From NCBI GenBank assembly GCA_965204875.1, contig OZ242020.1:2046001-2110000 (forward strand): a stretch of DNA of 64,000 nt, written 5' to 3'. This stretch comes from Aldehydirespirator sp965204875. Lineage in GTDB: Bacteria > Actinomycetota > Acidimicrobiia > Acidimicrobiales > Aldehydirespiratoraceae. Under the pieces are notes generated by a model. It saw nothing but the letters and a program-made list of their open reading frames with translations. It made no database searches and was not told the DNA's origin. Positions 61,600 to 64,000 of this stretch are shown in pieces (the first letter of the stretch is position 1; each line of letters begins with the position of its first letter). Both the position numbers and the translations under genes were made by a program.

Positions 61600-61780
61600 G
61601 CCCGAGCAGAAGCACGCAGAGCACGCAGGCGAGCAGGCTCAGCAGCTTGCGGTGCCCGGCAGCGCCGTGGCACGCCGGAGGGCCGCCGCCCGAGGCATCG
61701 CGCCCGCCGGCGGCGCTGTTCATGGAGTGGAGCCAGGCGCGAGCCGTCCCGCGGAAGCGCCGGCTTGGTTGAATGGTCAA
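61600..61780 (-). pseudogene. Displaced signal-peptide segment of the Fn3 protein (+1 frameshift)
   Basis: A frame starts at a TTG (61780) with the strong ribosome binding site AAGGGAG 6 bases upstream and encodes a charged N terminus and the hydrophobic run LLSLLACVLCVLLLG. At the GGGC that follows, dropping one G brings the frame into GVAPATAQEAQPG of the Fn3 gene, recreating a normal signal peptide and cleavage site. This points to a one-base indel, or to a programmed frameshift. Confidence 0.6.
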
Positions 61781-61875
61781 TGAAATCTCCCTTGTGGTCT
61801 AGCTGCCGCGGATTACGGCAAGCGGCTGGGTAGATTAGAGGAAGGTATGGGCGCGCGGCGAACATGGAGGCACTG

Positions 61876-62166
61876 ATGCCGGCTGAGACCCACGTTGAGC
61901 AGCCACCGCTCGGGCGTGACGAGGTTCTGGCGCTCATACGCGACCGCCTCGCCGACATCTTGGAGACGGATCCGTCCGACATAGCCGAGGGCGCTTCCTT
62001 CGCCGACGACTTGGATGCCGACTCGCTGGCGCTGATCGAGCTGGTCGAGGCCATCGAGGAGGAGCTGGCCGAGCGCGCCGTCGGCTTCCGCATCGAGGAC
62101 GAGGACCTCGAGGATCTGCGATCCGTGCGAGACGCCGTCGACTACGTCGTGGCGAAGCTCGGTTGA
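61876..62166 (+). CDS. acpP: Acyl carrier protein
   Basis: A 96-residue ACP with a short N-terminal extension. ALIRDRLADILETDPSDIAE leads to FADDLDADSLALIELVEAIE, the 4'-phosphopantetheine attachment Ser being in DSL near residue 51, then helix IV ending in VDYVVAKLG. It carries acyl chains in fatty acid synthesis, next to plsX. The ATG at 61876 has GGAGG 5 bases upstream; the ATG at 61864 would start at that site itself, so it is less likely. Confidence 0.92.
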   Translation: MPAETHVEQPPLGRDEVLALIRDRLADILETDPSDIAEGASFADDLDADSLALIELVEAIEEELAERAVGFRIEDEDLEDLRSVRDAVDYVVAKLG

Positions 62167-62999
62167 CGGCCGCGACCGCTCTGGCGGGCGCCGTGTCGCT
62201 CGAGGAAGGGCTCGGCTACCGGTTCGCAGACCGCTCCCTGCTCGAGCTGGCGTTGACCCACCGCTCGTGGTGCTCCGAGCACGCGGGCTCGTCGTCCAAC
62301 CAGCGCCTCGAGTTCCTCGGCGACGCCGTCCTCGGCCTCGTGGTCGCCCGGAGGCTCTACGTGCGCTACGGCAACCTGGCCGAGGGCGCCCTCGCCAAGA
62401 TCCGGTCGGCTCTGGTGAACGCCGCCACGCTGGCCGAGGTCGGCTGCTCGCTCGGGCTCGGCGAGGCGCTGCTGCTCGGCAGGGGCGAGGACGCCTCCGG
62501 CGGGCGCGCCAAGCCCTCGCTGGTGGCCGACGCCGTGGAGGCGGTGATAGGCGCGGTCTACCTCGACGGCGGCATCGCCGCGGCCGAGGGCGTGGTGGAG
62601 CGACTCCTCGGCGCCCGCCTCGATGCGGAGGCGCGGTCACCGGGCCGCACCGACTTCAAGACCCGGCTGCAGGAGCTGCTGGCCGCACGCGGCCTGGGGG
62701 TGCCTGAATATGCGGTCACCGCGAGCGGCCCGGCGCACCATGCGCGCTTCGCCGCCGAGGTCCGTGCCGGCGGTGTGGAGGCCACGGGCGAGGGACCCTC
62801 AAAGAAGCATGCCGAGCAGCAGGCCGCCGCGGCCGCCTACGCGGCACTGTGCTCGCCGGGGGCGACGCAGGAGAACGGGTCGCAGGCGCGCCGGAACGCC
62901 GAGGCAGAAGCGGCAGAAGAGGCGAGTCCCGACGTGTTCCGGCGGGGAGACGGGGTCGTGAGTCCCGTGAGTTCAGGGGAGGAGACAGAGCAGTGGTGA
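62163..62999 (+). CDS. rnc: Ribonuclease III
   Basis: A 278-residue RNase III. GYRFADRSLLELALTHRSW, the signature NQRLEFLGDAVLGLVVA near residue 45, DAVEAVIGAVYLDGG near residue 120 and the double-stranded RNA-binding domain (about 165-235, GPSKKHAEQQAAAAAYAAL) are all present. The last 45 residues are a Glu/Ala-rich acidic tail beyond the usual end. It cleaves dsRNA in rRNA processing and mRNA decay. The TTG at 62163 overlaps the acpP stop (TTGA). Its own stop overlaps the next gene. Confidence 0.93.
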   Translation: MTAATALAGAVSLEEGLGYRFADRSLLELALTHRSWCSEHAGSSSNQRLEFLGDAVLGLVVARRLYVRYGNLAEGALAKIRSALVNAATLAEVGCSLGLGEALLLGRGEDASGGRAKPSLVADAVEAVIGAVYLDGGIAAAEGVVERLLGARLDAEARSPGRTDFKTRLQELLAARGLGVPEYAVTASGPAHHARFAAEVRAGGVEATGEGPSKKHAEQQAAAAAYAALCSPGATQENGSQARRNAEAEAAEEASPDVFRRGDGVVSPVSSGEETEQW

Positions 63000-63859
63000 T
63001 TCCGGTGCGTTCGGCGAAGGGGCTGCATTACGAGCTGCCCGAGGTGGAGACGGTGCGGCGCGACCTCGAGCGCGACATCATCGGACGCAAGATCAAGGCG
63101 GTGGAGGCGGCCAGCATGAAGTGCCTCAGCCGCTACGAGTCCGCCGACGACTTCGCCGCGCAGATCCAGGGGTCCAAGATAACCGACGTGCGCCGGATGG
63201 GCCTGTATCTCGTGATCGGGCTCGACAACGACTCGCTGCTGGTGCTGTCGCTCGGCATGACAGGCTCGCCCCGCCGCAACGCCAACAGGAATCCCAGACT
63301 CGACGGGACCGAGGTCGTCATCGCCTTCACCCAGTACGGCCAGCTCCGTTTCGTGGACGCCGAGGGCACCGGCGACCTCTTCGCGATCCCCGCGGACGAC
63401 CTGCACAAGACCCTTCCCGAGATCGCCAAGTACGGCCTCGACCCCGTGGCGACCCCGGTCTCGTGGACCGACATGGGCCGCCAACTCCTGCAGCGCAACT
63501 CCAAGCTGAAGGCGCTTCTCACCGATCGCACCTTCGTCGTCGGGATCGGCAACATCTACGCCGACGAGATCCTCTTCGAGGCGGGCCTGCGCTATGACCG
63601 GATCTGCAACACGCTCACCACCCAGGAGATCCGCCGGCTGCACCGCTCCCTGGTGGGCACGATACATGAGGCCATGAAGTACCGGGGCACGTCGGTGCCG
63701 GTGCGGCCCTTCGCCGACGCCTTCGGCAACCCCGGCAACTACGGCAGCCATCTCAAGGTGTGGGGCAGGCACGGGCAGCTCAGCGAGCGCTCCAGGCTGC
63801 CGATCAAGCGAGCCAAGTTCCGCGGCATCTGGACCTATTACTGCGACACGCAGGTCTAG
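62996..63859 (+). CDS. Formamidopyrimidine-DNA glycosylase-like protein lacking catalytic residues
   Basis: A 287-residue Fpg/MutM-fold protein (ELPEVETVRRDLERDIIG; LVLSLGMTGSPRR; GIGNIYADEILFEAGLRYDR; TIHEAMKYRGTS). However the N terminus is VIPVRSAKGLHYELPEVE, so the catalytic Pro2 of MPELPEVE is replaced by Tyr12 and the chain has a 10-residue extension. The conserved Lys of RRGKYLL is Leu70. The C-terminal zinc finger keeps only one of four Cys (GIWTYYCDTQV). It occupies the normal fpg position after rnc. Glycosylase activity is doubtful; a DNA-binding or structural role is possible. The GTG at 62996 follows GGGGAGG; no start placing Pro at position 2 exists. Confidence 0.75.
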   Translation: MIPVRSAKGLHYELPEVETVRRDLERDIIGRKIKAVEAASMKCLSRYESADDFAAQIQGSKITDVRRMGLYLVIGLDNDSLLVLSLGMTGSPRRNANRNPRLDGTEVVIAFTQYGQLRFVDAEGTGDLFAIPADDLHKTLPEIAKYGLDPVATPVSWTDMGRQLLQRNSKLKALLTDRTFVVGIGNIYADEILFEAGLRYDRICNTLTTQEIRRLHRSLVGTIHEAMKYRGTSVPVRPFADAFGNPGNYGSHLKVWGRHGQLSERSRLPIKRAKFRGIWTYYCDTQV

Positions 63860-63987
63860 AGGTTGGTTGGCATGGCTCGGGAGGCGTCTGGTCGGCTTGT
63901 GGCCGGCCGGGGGTGGTATGGTCCGTGCTTGGTTCAGGTTCGTTCGTTCGGCGGTGTTTCTGCCGGTGAGTGGGAGGTTTCGGGTTG

Positions 63988-64000
63988 ATGTCGGGGTTCG
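63988..64000 (+). CDS. Possible start of the next gene (truncated at window edge)
   Basis: ATG-TCG-GGG-TTC follows GGGAGG (63972-63977) by 10 bases, a plausible start. Too little is visible for identification. Confidence 0.25.

Noticed and set aside
1..64000. tRNA or rRNA genes
   Set aside because: I looked for T-loop and anticodon-arm patterns in the gaps and saw none that fold plausibly; a dedicated scan would be decisive.

Overview
The window reads as chromosome from a high-GC actinobacterium, most likely of the class Acidimicrobiia (an inference). The evidence is a mycothiol S-conjugate amidase (mca), two F420-type luciferase-like oxidoreductases, the actinobacterial mismatch endonuclease nucS, a fused 2-oxoglutarate decarboxylase/dehydrogenase (kgd), and the conserved block sepIVA-like, DUF177, rpmF, plsX, acpP, rnc, fpg-like. 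Many genes start with GTG or TTG and overlap by 1-4 bases. I found no rRNA, tRNA, CRISPR array or complete insertion sequence.

Layout. 1-13 kb: ParA ATPase, a MgtE-like transporter with its PhoU/TrkA-C partner, mca, an SCP2-like protein, a ChbG/HpnK-like protein, an exported staphylococcal-nuclease-like protein, an LLM oxidoreductase, an SDR, a PAP2 phosphatase, a VanW protein and nucS. 13-16.6 kb: Fic protein behind a hairpin repeat array, a second LLM enzyme and a CysQ-like phosphatase. 16.7-27 kb: a defence island holding vsr, a small C5-cytosine methyltransferase with an HNH nuclease, a nucleotidyltransferase/HEPN-like protein, an RHH antitoxin, and a two-gene operon of an Eco57I-class methyltransferase with a PLD-SNF2 helicase. 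27-37 kb: kgd, an exonuclease III homologue, a CPA2/USP antiporter, a coiled-coil membrane protein, a short UvrD helicase and a minimal metallopeptidase. 37-41.4 kb: TPP riboswitch and thiamine ABC transporter (thiB, thiP, thiQ). 41.7-44.5 kb: MFS exporter, GNAT acetyltransferase, alpha/beta hydrolase. 44.7-50.2 kb: AAA ATPase followed by a type III restriction-modification pair. 50.2-64 kb: AMACR-like enzyme, small proteins, DAK2/FakA-like protein, recG, rsmD, coaD and the sepIVA-to-fpg block, interrupted by an oppositely oriented secreted Fn3 protein.

Three points stand out. (1) The methyltransferase plus PLD-SNF2 helicase pair looks like a compact DISARM-like defence operon. It sits behind a palindromic operator candidate and carries a G10 tract in the methyltransferase that could switch it by slippage. 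(2) Many gene ends are followed by locally duplicated copies of their own 3' tail, usually with the stop codon, at spacings that cluster near 63-78 bp and most often 72-73 bp. Related tandem arrays (72 bp before fic, 72 bp before the mgtE-like gene, 33 bp between thiP and thiQ) occupy other gaps. (3) The gene in the fpg/mutM position has lost the catalytic proline, the key lysine and most zinc-finger cysteines.

Coordinates and motif positions were read by eye. No homology search, GC computation or structure prediction was run, so family assignments rest on recognised motifs and gene order.
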